A stretch of DNA of 53,933 nucleotides from a virus: the IMG/VR virus record IMGVR_UViG_3300027973_000070, positions 1 to 53,933 of that record. The stretch is one strand, 5' to 3'. The notes under the pieces were generated by a model. It made no database searches. It saw only the letters and a list, made by a program, of their open reading frames with translations, and had not been told where the DNA came from. The translations under genes and the position numbers were made by a program. Shown one piece after another: positions 25,532 to 32,276 of this stretch. Position 1 is the first letter of the stretch. Each line of letters begins with the position of its first letter.

Positions 25532-26084
25532 GATTGCGCTCCTTCAGTCTTGCCTGCGCCCATGCTACGCCTTGGTCAAACGTGTCGGGCATATCTTCAA
25601 TTTTGGCCCAATCCTCATCCGTCAGCCCTACCCACGGGCGCTGTGCTGCAAGTGGGGATGGCTGTTGAACATCGTCAATCTCTCCGCAGCTATAGCACAG
25701 CCATGTATAGCAACCTTTTTTGCTGTGACAAAAGCGACACGCCACCGGCTCCTGCACTGGTAGGGGTGGCGGCAAAGTGAAGTTGACAAAGTGGTCAGCA
25801 AGTTCCCGCGCTTTGTGCTTGTCGATGCCCTCGCGGACTAGGCTAACCACTACCATGTCTCGCCACGGAGTCGGCTCCTGCTCTGGCTGCACTGGTTGTG
25901 CCAAGGCTTCTTTGATGGCGGCGATGGTTTCCAAGTGCCTTATTTCTAAAGGACATTTTTGACCAACCCCGTGTTGGTCTTTTTTAGGATGATGTGCCAT
26001 CTCACATACAAGCGATGGATTTACATTCTCCAACGTCACCAGCGCCTGTTGCACTGTTGCTAAGTCAATTAATATTTTGTTCAT
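25524..26084 (-). CDS. Hypothetical early protein
   Basis: 186 residues from the ATG at 26084, after GAGGGG; a GTG one codon earlier is also possible. It has a His/Cys-containing middle (EPVACRFCHSKKGCYTWLCYSCGE), which looks like a zinc ribbon with three CxxC-like pairs, and ends with LTDEDWAKIEDMPDTFDQGV. That end appears in many phage early-region proteins. No function assigned. Confidence 0.6.
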   Translation of the reverse strand: MNKILIDLATVQQALVTLENVNPSLVCEMAHHPKKDQHGVGQKCPLEIRHLETIAAIKEALAQPVQPEQEPTPWRDMVVVSLVREGIDKHKARELADHFVNFTLPPPLPVQEPVACRFCHSKKGCYTWLCYSCGEIDDVQQPSPLAAQRPWVGLTDEDWAKIEDMPDTFDQGVAWAQARLKERNHG

Positions 26085-26428
26085 CACATCCCCTCATCGG
26101 CCAGTGCCTCGGCCACGATTAAAAGAAAAACACAGCGTTGCTCTTCGCTACTGCTGAAATGACCCTCTTCTCTTAGCAAGGTGACTTCAATGTACGGTAT
26201 ATCAGCGCCATCACAATCGTCGGTCAGTGCTACTTCCCGCAGCGCCGTGCTGATGGGGCCGTACTGCAAGTGCACGTCATCCGGGTGGATGCGGTAGAGA
26301 CTATCGGCGGTTTTGCAATCATGCAGACTGGGCCATAGGCGAAATGCACTCTCCTTCCAGTCTCGGTCTATGGGCGACCTGTACTGAATCCTTGCCCCAC
26401 GGGCAACAGCAAAAAGTAAGCGGCTCAT
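26084..26428 (-). CDS. Hypothetical early protein
   Basis: 114 residues from the ATG at 26428 (AGGAGAG upstream), overlapping the stop of the previous gene by four bases. Mixed charge with folded-looking segments (DVHLQYGPISTALREVALTD, QRCVFLLIVAEALADEGM). No motif recognised. Confidence 0.55.
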   Translation of the reverse strand: MSRLLFAVARGARIQYRSPIDRDWKESAFRLWPSLHDCKTADSLYRIHPDDVHLQYGPISTALREVALTDDCDGADIPYIEVTLLREEGHFSSSEEQRCVFLLIVAEALADEGM

Positions 26429-26691
26429 GTTTGCTCTCCTCTTGCTCGAATAGCGGCAGCGCATTCGTCACGCACATCTTTGTCTTGCTGAACAGCAAGG
26501 TTCTCGCAGATGACCGCACTTGCTTTCATACCGTCTTTGTAGCCACAGCGATAAGCCTCGGCAGTAATGACTTCTGCCTTGTGGGCGGCGATGAGGTTGG
26601 CAAAGGCGAGGAGGTCATCATCGCCCGAATTATTGCCGTCGATAATTAACCCAGCCTCCCGCGCCATGCGATTGATGTCGTTTTTGGTCAT
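26425..26691 (-). CDS. Small early protein of a common phage family
   Basis: 88 residues: MTKNDINRMAREAGLIIDGN, then LLAFANLIAAHKAEVITAEA. The MTxxxIxRMAREAG opening and the FAxLIAAHKAEV helix occur in many phage early regions; no function is known to me. It overlaps the membrane-protein gene upstream by four bases. The ribosome binding site is weak, so coupling may matter. Confidence 0.65.
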   Translation of the reverse strand: MTKNDINRMAREAGLIIDGNNSGDDDLLAFANLIAAHKAEVITAEAYRCGYKDGMKASAVICENLAVQQDKDVRDECAAAIRARGEQT

Positions 26692-26855
26692 ATCATGGCC
26701 CAGACAAACCCCGCCAGCCCAGCGAGGAACACGATGGTCATCAAAAACAAAATGCCGATGGTCACCCAATGCATCATTTCGTCGATGCACCCGTAGTCTC
26801 CGTCGTCTACCTGCCTGTCCTGCGCGGCTTCGCGCTTGCTGTCGAAGCCGCTCAT
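26688..26855 (-). CDS. Small single-span membrane protein
   Basis: 55 residues. The charged N-terminal half (SKREAAQDRQVDDGDYG) is followed by a C-terminal transmembrane helix, WVTIGILFLMTIVFLAGLAG. AAGGTGG precedes the ATG, which overlaps the stop of the preceding gene. A membrane-anchored early protein, perhaps involved in host takeover or exclusion; nothing decides. Confidence 0.6.
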   Translation of the reverse strand: MSGFDSKREAAQDRQVDDGDYGCIDEMMHWVTIGILFLMTIVFLAGLAGFVWAMI

Positions 26856-27034
26856 GCCGCCACCTTCAGGATGGCCTGTAAGCCCTCTAGGAGCCTCTGG
26901 GCTTCGTCTTTGGTCAGCACGGTATGGGCACTGCCACCCCGCAGTTGCAAATGCAGCCAAGCCCCACCGTCATCCCACTCAGAGATGGACACTTTGACAC
27001 CGCTCTCGGTGCTGATGATGATTTCTTTTTCCAT
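26852..27034 (-). CDS. Small hypothetical early protein
   Basis: 60 residues from the ATG at 27034 (AAGGAG upstream). A strand-rich first half (EIIISTESGVKVSISEWDDG) leads to a helix TKDEAQRLLEGLQAILKVAA. It reads as a small folded regulator-like protein without a known motif. Confidence 0.6.
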   Translation of the reverse strand: MEKEIIISTESGVKVSISEWDDGGAWLHLQLRGGSAHTVLTKDEAQRLLEGLQAILKVAA

Positions 27035-27044
27035 GAGAATCTCC

Positions 27045-27290
27045 TTAGTTGAGGTAGTCAGCGATTTCATCTTGAATGCGGGAGTCGTCTGCGTCAGTTA
27101 GCTTGCGTGCCAGCCAAGGGGCAGGGCGGCCCCGGCGGTCAAGTACGTCAAACAGGCACTCACTGCCGCCCTCGTAATCCCAGTCGCTGTCCGCCCCGCA
27201 GTCGCCAGCCACGTTGCTGTACTCCGTCACGCCCACGATGCAGGGGATGCCTGCCACTGTGGTCTCAATCTCGGCAATGTAGTGTGTCAT
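27045..27290 (-). CDS. Hypothetical early protein
   Basis: 81 residues: MTHYIAEIETTVAGIPCIVG, followed by acidic segments with two Cys and a C-terminal helix (DSRIQDEIADYLN). The start lies in the repeated leader AGCGAAATG. First gene after the promoter at 27332-27360. No function recognised. Confidence 0.65.
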   Translation of the reverse strand: MTHYIAEIETTVAGIPCIVGVTEYSNVAGDCGADSDWDYEGGSECLFDVLDRRGRPAPWLARKLTDADDSRIQDEIADYLN

Positions 27291-27331
27291 TTCGCTTTCC
27301 TTCGCTGTTACCTGCTTGTTGCAGTGAGGTT

Positions 27332-27360
27332 AGTATAACCCAAAATTAAACGATGCAACA
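27332..27360 (-). promoter_or_regulatory. Early promoter with AT-rich box in its spacer
   Basis: Minus-strand -10 TATACT (27337-27332) lies 17 bases after TGTTGC (27360-27355); TTGCAT with a 15-base spacer is an alternative -35. The spacer contains CGTTTAATTTTG, which is also found in the promoters at 28791 and 33716. It drives the gene starting at 27290. Confidence 0.55.
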
Positions 27361-27368
27361 CTTTTCTT

Positions 27369-27674
27369 CTAAGTGTTTTCCCTACCATGTTGCATTTTGA
27401 GGTGCGCCAGCAAGGCCAACACGGGGGCATTTCGTTGGGGGTCGTGCGCCTCGCGCTTTATCCACTGCTCCATTTCATTCAAGGCACAGTCCCAGCCAGC
27501 GTCAAAGCCTTTGACGTAGTCAGAGCGTTTACAGCCCTTGTGGGCCTGCGTGAAGGCATCCATCTTGCCTAGGATGGCATCGATGGGCGCAGGCATCTTG
27601 ATAGCCTCGCTGAAGCCACAGTGCTGGCACTCCATCCGCTGATTGGTGTTGTGGATGATGTGGTCGGTGTTCAT
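27369..27674 (-). CDS. Hypothetical early protein with Cys pair
   Basis: 101 residues. A CQHCGF pair near residue 17, then helix-rich sequence with Cys48 (AHKGCKRSDYVKGFDAGWDC). GAGGAG precedes the ATG. It overlaps the gene upstream by four bases. Possibly a small zinc protein; function unknown. Confidence 0.6.
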   Translation of the reverse strand: MNTDHIIHNTNQRMECQHCGFSEAIKMPAPIDAILGKMDAFTQAHKGCKRSDYVKGFDAGWDCALNEMEQWIKREAHDPQRNAPVLALLAHLKMQHGRENT

Positions 27675-27886
27675 GCTTGCTCCTCTTCAGGTTTAAATTC
27701 TTCTGCGTCAACTGTGCCTGCCGCCACCAGCACTTGGTAGCGGATGACATCAATGCGGCGCGTCTTTGGGGTACGCGAGATGCCCCAAGCCACAGCGCAG
27801 TTTGCAATGTCTTCGAAGTTGATGCCGCCACCTTTGTCGTCACCCTCCCATCGGGCCTTAAATTCTTGCTTGGTCATTGCGGTCAT
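27671..27886 (-). CDS. Hypothetical early protein
   Basis: 71 residues: MTAMTKQEFKARWEGDDKGG, then INFEDIANCAVAWGISRTPK. Its ATG overlaps the previous stop (ATGA). The C-terminus is acidic (EEFKPEEEQA). It reads as a compact helical protein. Function unknown. Confidence 0.6.
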   Translation of the reverse strand: MTAMTKQEFKARWEGDDKGGGINFEDIANCAVAWGISRTPKTRRIDVIRYQVLVAAGTVDAEEFKPEEEQA

Positions 27887-28095
27887 GCTGTGTACTCCAG
27901 TGCCTGAAGTTTGCTGATTTGGCTGTTGATGTCTGTGACCGACTTCTGATAGTCGGCCACGACTTTTTGTTTCTGGGCTTTCAACGCTGCAATTTGTTGT
28001 GCCTTTGGGTGATGGTTGCGGCAGTGGCTGTAGCCGTTATCACCGGGGCCAAACTCGCCGCCGCACTGGCTGCAAAAAGTGTTTTGAAATTTCAT
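27883..28095 (-). CDS. Zinc-finger protein with shared coiled-coil tail
   Basis: 70 residues. The N-terminus has a Cys/His cluster (FCSQCGGEFGPGDNGYSHC, then RNHHP), a likely single zinc finger. The last ~38 residues (AQQIAALKAQKQKVVADYQK onward) form a coiled coil almost identical to the tail of the upstream gene at 28092. A shared tail on different heads suggests the two proteins pair. Targets unknown. Confidence 0.65.
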   Translation of the reverse strand: MKFQNTFCSQCGGEFGPGDNGYSHCRNHHPKAQQIAALKAQKQKVVADYQKSVTDINSQISKLQALEYTA

Positions 28096-28397
28096 GATTT
28101 GCTTTCTTCCGCTACTGTTGCTTCGTACTCCAGTGCCATCAGCTTGCTGATGCGGTCGTTGATATCGGTGACAGACTTCTGATAGTCGGCCATGACCTTC
28201 TGTTTCAGCGCCTCCAGCGCCGCCACCTGCTGTGCGCGGGGGTCGTAGTCTTCAGGGACATCAATCTCAATTTCCTGCGGGCCAACGTAAGTACGGTACT
28301 CAGAATCGTCAAGTTGGCAATAAAAAACTTTAAAAGCTCCCTCCTTTTCCCAAGAATGTTTTTGATAGTGAACGTGGATTGTGGTTTTGATTTTCAT
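28092..28397 (-). CDS. Hypothetical protein with shared coiled-coil tail
   Basis: 101 residues from the ATG at 28397 (GAAAGAGAATC upstream); the longer frame overlaps the preceding gene and is unlikely. The N-terminus (KIKTTIHVHYQKHSWEKEGA) is beta-like. The C-terminal ~40 residues (AQQVAALEALKQKVMADYQK, then SVTDINDRISKL) mirror the neighbour at 27883. It arose with that gene by partial duplication or domain exchange. Confidence 0.65.
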   Translation of the reverse strand: MKIKTTIHVHYQKHSWEKEGAFKVFYCQLDDSEYRTYVGPQEIEIDVPEDYDPRAQQVAALEALKQKVMADYQKSVTDINDRISKLMALEYEATVAEESKS

Positions 28398-28431
28398 GAT
28401 TCTCTTTCGTTTGTGGTTGGGGTTGGTTGTT

Positions 28432-28445
28432 GGGGCCGAAGCCCC
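28432..28445 (-). other. UUCG-type intercistronic stem-loop
   Basis: GGGGC-TTCG-GCCCC on the minus strand gives a 5-bp GC stem with a C(UUCG)G tetraloop, right after the stop at 28453. No T-tract follows. The layout copies the hairpin at 6921, so it is probably an mRNA-stabilising or partial-terminating element. Confidence 0.5.
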
Positions 28446-28452
28446 GTTGGTT

Positions 28453-28737
28453 TTAGCGGCTGGTGACCTTGACGCTGAACACAGCAGACACCTTGGTGAA
28501 GGTAGCGTAGGCCGTTGCGCCATGCACTTTGATAAAGGCTTCCTTGTCGAATATTGACTTGTTGGACTCGCTGTAGGTAGCCTTGAACAAGACACCTTCG
28601 ACGACCGTTGCACCGCCTGCGGATGCAGACTCTTTGATGCCGTCTTTGATGGCATCTGCCTGTGCAGTCAGGTCTTTGATTTGAGCCAACAAAGAGCCGA
28701 GTGTGTCGATGTTGTTGAGGTTGAGGTCGTTGTTCAT
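28453..28737 (-). CDS. Hypothetical early protein, Siphovirus Gp157-like in pattern
   Basis: 94 residues. The N-terminal helix (DTLGSLLAQIKDLTAQADAI) is followed by a beta region (VVEGVLFKATYSESNKSIFD). The layout resembles small phage proteins made of an alpha-helical linker and a compact domain. The start lies in the AGCGAAATG leader downstream of the promoter at 28791. Function unknown. Confidence 0.6.
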   Translation of the reverse strand: MNNDLNLNNIDTLGSLLAQIKDLTAQADAIKDGIKESASAGGATVVEGVLFKATYSESNKSIFDKEAFIKVHGATAYATFTKVSAVFSVKVTSR

Positions 28738-28790
28738 TTCGCTGTTCTTTCGCTGGTTCTGCCTTGCGGGATTGCTTGGTCAGTGCGTGT

Positions 28791-28818
28791 AGTTTAAGGC
28801 CAAATTAAACCTCGTCAA
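28791..28818 (-). promoter_or_regulatory. Early promoter with AT-rich box in its spacer
   Basis: Minus-strand -35 TTGACG (28818-28813), 16 bases, -10 TAAACT (28796-28791). The spacer holds GGTTTAATTTGG, a close relative of the boxes at 27341 and 33724. It drives the gene at 28737. Confidence 0.6.
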
Positions 28819-28860
28819 CAACTTTCTTAAAATATTTTTCTAAGGAAAACCCTAATGTTG

Positions 28861-29151
28861 TTATTTGACAACACCAAGCAGTTTGAGGGTGTCGTCCAGC
28901 AAGTCCTGCTCAGTGAAGCCCCAGTGAGCCGGGAAACCCTTCGTGCCAAGGCCGTGGACGCCGTCAGAGCCTCTGTGATGGGCTGGGCAGAGTGGCAATA
29001 CGTTCATGTGGCTTGCGCGTCTCCCAGCCCCCATTCCAGCCCTTGGATGGTGCAACTCAGCCGGGGTTCCTTCATGCCCTAGCCTTCTGCAAACGGCACA
29101 ACCTAGTTCCGCCACCCGGCTCATGTGTTTCTTTTCTTTGAGAGTAGTCAT
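28861..29151 (-). CDS. Ref-like HNH nuclease (recombination-type)
   Basis: 96 residues from the ATG at 29151, overlapping the stop of the previous gene. HMSRVAELGCAVCRRLGHEG is followed by the HH core (AELHHPRAGMGAGRR, then SHMNVLPLCPAHHRGSDG). This is the pattern of RecA-dependent nucleases of the phage P1 Ref type, which cut DNA in D-loops formed by RecA. Presence of RusA and a RecB-like exonuclease fits a recombination role. The HNH residues are seen; RecA dependence is inferred from the family. Confidence 0.7.
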   Translation of the reverse strand: MTTLKEKKHMSRVAELGCAVCRRLGHEGTPAELHHPRAGMGAGRRASHMNVLPLCPAHHRGSDGVHGLGTKGFPAHWGFTEQDLLDDTLKLLGVVK

Positions 29152-29369
29152 GGTCGGGGGCAATCTTCAGGGACGGCGACGAGGCAATGCACAGCAGCAA
29201 AGTTCCAGCCTTCTTTGACCCAGCGGTCGATGTAGCTGTCGCCCATTCTGGACAATGCTTTGCGGATAGCCTCGGGACTGCCACGGACTGTTAGCACCAG
29301 TTGACTGACGGTCATGCCGTCTTCGTGCTTGTGGAGGGCATCACGAATTCTGTTTTGGAGTGGCGTCAT
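29148..29369 (-). CDS. Winged-helix-like small protein
   Basis: 73 residues from the ATG at 29369, coupled to its upstream neighbour. MTPLQNRIRDALHKHEDGMT, then VSQLVLTVRGSPEAIRKALS, is a helix-turn-helix arrangement of the winged type. It ends AVHCLVAVPEDCPRP. Probably a DNA-binding regulator; target unknown. Confidence 0.6.
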   Translation of the reverse strand: MTPLQNRIRDALHKHEDGMTVSQLVLTVRGSPEAIRKALSRMGDSYIDRWVKEGWNFAAVHCLVAVPEDCPRP

Positions 29370-29590
29370 TTCTTGCCGCTCCTGATGAGGTTGTGCAGTC
29401 TGTCTTCGATGGGTTCTACAACCCCTTTGCCTTCCCAAGACTCCCACAGCCCGTTGCGGCGGTCATCAATGGTCAGGTCGCCATCGGGGCTTTGACTGAG
29501 CAGTATTCCCATCTCCTTGCAACTTGCTGTAAAGCGTTTCGGTGCTTCTTGCGTCGGGCAAATGGTGTAGGTGTAGGGTAATTTAGCCAT
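29366..29590 (-). CDS. Hypothetical early protein
   Basis: 74 residues: MAKLPYTYTICPTQEAPKRF, then a charged middle (DGDLTIDDRRNG) and a helical end. It overlaps both neighbours. No motif recognised. Confidence 0.55.
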   Translation of the reverse strand: MAKLPYTYTICPTQEAPKRFTASCKEMGILLSQSPDGDLTIDDRRNGLWESWEGKGVVEPIEDRLHNLIRSGKK

Positions 29591-29801
29591 TGTTCTTTCC
29601 CTTCAATGCCTTCTCAATTGAGCGGTACAGACCCCACGCTGTTGAGCCATTGGCGTCAGTCCAGCGGTTGTAAATTGCCGCAAACTCGTACTCAGTCAAC
29701 CCTTTCCACGGTGATGCGTAAATTTGGGCATCATCATTCACTGTTCGACGCTTGATATCTGCTTCCAACTGTTCAAACGCTTCGTCTTCTGGTGTCTTCA
29801 T
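29583..29801 (-). CDS. Hypothetical early protein
   Basis: 72 residues from the ATG at 29801 (GGAAAGG upstream). An acidic helix (EDEAFEQLEADIKRRTVNDD) is followed by a Trp/Tyr-rich segment (ASPWKGLTEYEFAAIYNRWT). Coupled to its neighbours. Function unknown. Confidence 0.55.
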   Translation of the reverse strand: MKTPEDEAFEQLEADIKRRTVNDDAQIYASPWKGLTEYEFAAIYNRWTDANGSTAWGLYRSIEKALKGKNNG

Positions 29802-30130
29802 ATCGTTGCCTTTCCTTCTGCTCTGTTGTTTGCTTGCTCTGTCCGCCAGATTTCCACTCGCATCTCGGCGGCGGTGATGTCCCACTTCAGCTTCTCTTCA
29901 ATCTCCACCGCCGCTTGCAAGCCTTTAATCATCTCCAGCATCTCTGGATGGGCGTAGGCTTCGCGCTCCTGCGCACCGAGGGCGGTCTCCATGCTGCGCT
30001 TCATCAGGATAGCCTTGAGGCTTTTGCGGTACTGTTCGATGTAGGTGCGTTCTGCCTTTGCCTTTGCAAACAAAGCCGCGTTTTTCAGGATGTAGTCCAC
30101 AGCCCTGTGGGGGTCTCGCTCTTCACTCAT
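29798..30130 (-). CDS. Conserved early phage protein
   Basis: 110 residues: the SMETALGAQEREAYAHPEML segment and the following helix are a signature I know from Burkholderiales phages in the RusA region. Mostly helical with two charged helical halves. AAGGAGAA precedes the ATG. Function not known to me; it accompanies recombination genes in several phages. Confidence 0.7.
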   Translation of the reverse strand: MSEERDPHRAVDYILKNAALFAKAKAERTYIEQYRKSLKAILMKRSMETALGAQEREAYAHPEMLEMIKGLQAAVEIEEKLKWDITAAEMRVEIWRTEQANNRAEGKATI

Positions 30131-30303
30131 TCTTTCTCCTTTTTTTTCCTCTTCTCTACAAAATCTTCGCGGATTTCAATCATTGCGTAAGCCTGTTCAA
30201 ACGCCTCGTAGGCCACATCAATCTTTGACTTGCCCTTGACGGGCTTTTGCATCATCAGCGCAAACATGGCATAGAGGTCAATCAGTTCTGGTTCTGTGTT
30301 CAT
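30127..30303 (-). CDS. Small acidic/basic helical protein
   Basis: 58 residues: MNTEPELIDLYAMFALMMQK, ending in a lysine-rich KRKKKEKE. Its ATG overlaps the rusA stop, and its own stop overlaps the next start. Probably real given the tight overlaps. Function unknown. Confidence 0.6.
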   Translation of the reverse strand: MNTEPELIDLYAMFALMMQKPVKGKSKIDVAYEAFEQAYAMIEIREDFVEKRKKKEKE

Positions 30304-30647
30304 TCAATTCCCTCAATTTTTATTTTGACCATGCCGCCAATTTCATCTGCCCAGTACACGCGCAAGTCTTCAATCAAGGCGTCGTCCTGCATCACACCAG
30401 CGTGCGTCATGGAGTCCAGCAATGCCTTCAAGAGGTTGTCCAAGTCACGACGGCGGCGGTCTGGGCGATACGCTTTGATTTCTACCTTGACTGCGTAGTC
30501 GATGTGCTTTGCGGCACGTTGTATCAGCACTTGGTCAGCAACCGCCTTGCGGTACTCGCGCCCCTTTGCACTGATGAGGACGCGCCCGTTGAAACTGCGC
30601 CAGTAGGTGTTGACTGTGGGAGGCCAAGGGAGTGTGAGTTCAATCAT
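30300..30647 (-). CDS. rusA: RusA-type Holliday junction resolvase
   Basis: 115 residues. The opening LTLPWPPTVNTYWR and the catalytic core RRRRDLDNLLKALLDSM, followed by MQDDALIEDL, are the RusA hallmarks: Asp68, Asp70 and Asp88/89 coordinate Mg2+, and Lys74 lies in the conserved helix. RusA dimers resolve four-way junctions before packaging. It is positioned among other small early genes, separate from the exonuclease on the opposite strand. Confidence 0.85.
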   Translation of the reverse strand: MIELTLPWPPTVNTYWRSFNGRVLISAKGREYRKAVADQVLIQRAAKHIDYAVKVEIKAYRPDRRRRDLDNLLKALLDSMTHAGVMQDDALIEDLRVYWADEIGGMVKIKIEGIE

Positions 30648-30853
30648 TTTTTACTCTGGTGATTGCGGATGCCCTCAGCCAATTCATGTTGACCAAAAGC
30701 CATTGCAATGTCAGCGTAGGCATGGCGCTCTATTTCAAGAGCGTGTTTGGTGGCCTGAATTGCAGTCGCCATGATTTCCGCTTTGGCTTTAGCCAAGGCG
30801 TCATTGAATTCGTTCTGCGTGTAAAGGGTCTTGCCCTGTTCAAAAATGTTCAT
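30644..30853 (-). CDS. Small helical hypothetical protein
   Basis: 69 residues, mostly helical (FNDALAKAKAEIMATAIQAT) with a charged tail (GIRNHQSKK). It overlaps the gene upstream and rusA by four bases each. No function recognised. Confidence 0.55.
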   Translation of the reverse strand: MNIFEQGKTLYTQNEFNDALAKAKAEIMATAIQATKHALEIERHAYADIAMAFGQHELAEGIRNHQSKK

Positions 30854-31062
30854 TTCATTGCCCTAATTTTTCTGTGAATCATCAGCGTGATGCCGGGGAA
30901 TGGGGTCTCAAGTTCTTTAAAGCGGTGTATCAAGTAATCTCTCCTGCCATCCTTGAGGGCTTGTTCTCCACCCGCCAAGGCCAGTTCCGCATAAGTCTGG
31001 GTCAAGGTCTCCAACCAGTCCGAGTGCGACTGTGATGTCGGCGTAGGTGTGATTGTGTCCAT
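30850..31062 (-). CDS. Hypothetical protein overlapping the gene at 30917
   Basis: 70 residues from an ATG with GAGG six bases upstream: a Thr/Ser-rich start (MDTITPTPTSQSHSDW), then SDWLETLTQTYAELALAGGE, and a basic end (MIHRKIRAMK). It overlaps the next frame by 146 bases in another frame. Both have plausible starts. Either dual coding or a programmed or accidental shift may join them. Confidence 0.45.
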   Translation of the reverse strand: MDTITPTPTSQSHSDWLETLTQTYAELALAGGEQALKDGRRDYLIHRFKELETPFPGITLMIHRKIRAMK

Positions 31063-31105
31063 CGCGTACCTCGTCTAAAAGTTTATGGGCTTGAAAGTAG
31101 TTCAT
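30917..31105 (-). CDS. Small conserved phage protein (MNxFxAxKLLDxVRDG type)
   Basis: 62 residues: MNYFQAHKLLDEVRDGHNHT, then YADITVALGLVGDLDPDLCG. The opening and the LGLVGDL segment are familiar from Burkholderiales phages. It is coupled to the methyltransferase stop (ATGA). Its 3' half lies under the gene at 30850 in another frame, so its normal length is uncertain. Confidence 0.5.
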   Translation of the reverse strand: MNYFQAHKLLDEVRDGHNHTYADITVALGLVGDLDPDLCGTGLGGWRTSPQGWQERLLDTPL

Positions 31106-32043
31106 ATAAAGTCCAGTGATTGTTGTGCAGTGCGAATGTTTTGCAGTTGGCAATAGTCTGGATTCAATTCACATCCAATGTATTGCCGCCCAAGGTTCTG
31201 CGCTACCTGTGCAGTTGTGCCGCTGCCCATAAATGGGTCAAGGACAATGCCTCCCACTGGTGCGCCAGCCAGGATACAGGGTTCAATCAGATGAGACGGA
31301 AAAACGGCAAAGTGAGCGCCAGCGTAAGGCTTGGTAGTCACTGTCCAGACGCTGCGTTTGTTTCTTTTGCCAATTTCACCAAAAGTTGATGCCTCAATTG
31401 TTTGACCTGTTTGAGCAATTCTTTCTGACGTATTGTTGTATTTCCATGTATCAATTCCTTTTGCTCTTTGTTTAGCAAATCCAGAATCTTCGTTTGCTTC
31501 TTCTTTTATCGCATCCGCATCGTAGTAATACTTCTGCGACTTGCTCATCAGGAAGATGTACTCATGCGCCTTAGTGCATCGGTCTTGCACCGACTCAGGC
31601 ATGGGGTTGGGCTTGTGCCAGATGATGTCTTGGCGCAGATACCAACCATCAGCACGTAGTGCAAAGGCCATCATCCACGGGATGCCAATTAGGTCTTTGG
31701 GTTTTATGCCGTCAATTTTTATTGCCTTGCCGCCACGCCCTTCTGCCGCTTCTTTTGACATGATGTTAGGTTTTGTGCCTTGACCGCCTGACCCGTTGTA
31801 ACTATCTCCGATGTTCAGCCACAGCGTCCCATCGTCCTCCAGCACATCCCACACGCAGCGGAACACTTCGACCATTGCCGTGATGTACTGCTCTGGTGTT
31901 TCCTCAAGGCCAAGCTGCCCCTCATGTCCGTAGTCTCTCAGACCGTAGTAGGGTGGGCTGGTCACGCAAGTCTGCGCTTTGATGCCCTGCTCTTTCCAGC
32001 GGCGCATGGTTTCTCGGCAATCGCCAAATTCAATTTTGTTCAC
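31102..32043 (-). CDS. Beta-class DNA methyltransferase (probably N4-cytosine)
   Basis: 313 residues from a GTG at 32043 that overlaps the stop of the gene before it (GTGA); the longer frame would run through that gene. Motif IV TSPPYYGLRDYG (28-39) lies near the N-terminus and motif I VLDPFMGSGTTAQVAQ near the C-terminus, the beta-class order. The SPPY form of motif IV is more usual in N4-cytosine enzymes, but N6-adenine cannot be excluded. No partner restriction enzyme is nearby, so it is probably a solitary methylase masking phage DNA from host restriction. Confidence 0.8.
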   Translation of the reverse strand: MNKIEFGDCRETMRRWKEQGIKAQTCVTSPPYYGLRDYGHEGQLGLEETPEQYITAMVEVFRCVWDVLEDDGTLWLNIGDSYNGSGGQGTKPNIMSKEAAEGRGGKAIKIDGIKPKDLIGIPWMMAFALRADGWYLRQDIIWHKPNPMPESVQDRCTKAHEYIFLMSKSQKYYYDADAIKEEANEDSGFAKQRAKGIDTWKYNNTSERIAQTGQTIEASTFGEIGKRNKRSVWTVTTKPYAGAHFAVFPSHLIEPCILAGAPVGGIVLDPFMGSGTTAQVAQNLGRQYIGCELNPDYCQLQNIRTAQQSLDFI

Positions 32044-32276
32044 CACGGCTCCTTGGGCAACCACGAGGCAACCGTTTTGGCTGGATTGTTTTTGTCTGCC
32101 AAATATTCCTTGTAGGTCTTCGTAGCACCATACTCGGGGCGCTGCCACTGGTGAAAGCTGCATTTGGGCATCTGCCCTTCCAGCTTCACGCTCCAGCGGG
32201 AGGCGCACCCCGGCACGCTGCAAAGCAGGCTTGGGCCGTCATCACGGTCTTTTGGTTCAGGTTTAGCAAAACTCAT
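32040..32276 (-). CDS. Small Cys/His protein upstream of the methyltransferase
   Basis: 78 residues with LLCSVPGCASRWSVKLEG followed by KCSFHQWQRPEYG, a Cys-Cys-Cys-His cluster that could bind zinc. Tightly coupled to both neighbours, the DUF1376 protein upstream and the methyltransferase downstream. Function unknown. Confidence 0.65.
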   Translation of the reverse strand: MSFAKPEPKDRDDGPSLLCSVPGCASRWSVKLEGQMPKCSFHQWQRPEYGATKTYKEYLADKNNPAKTVASWLPKEPW

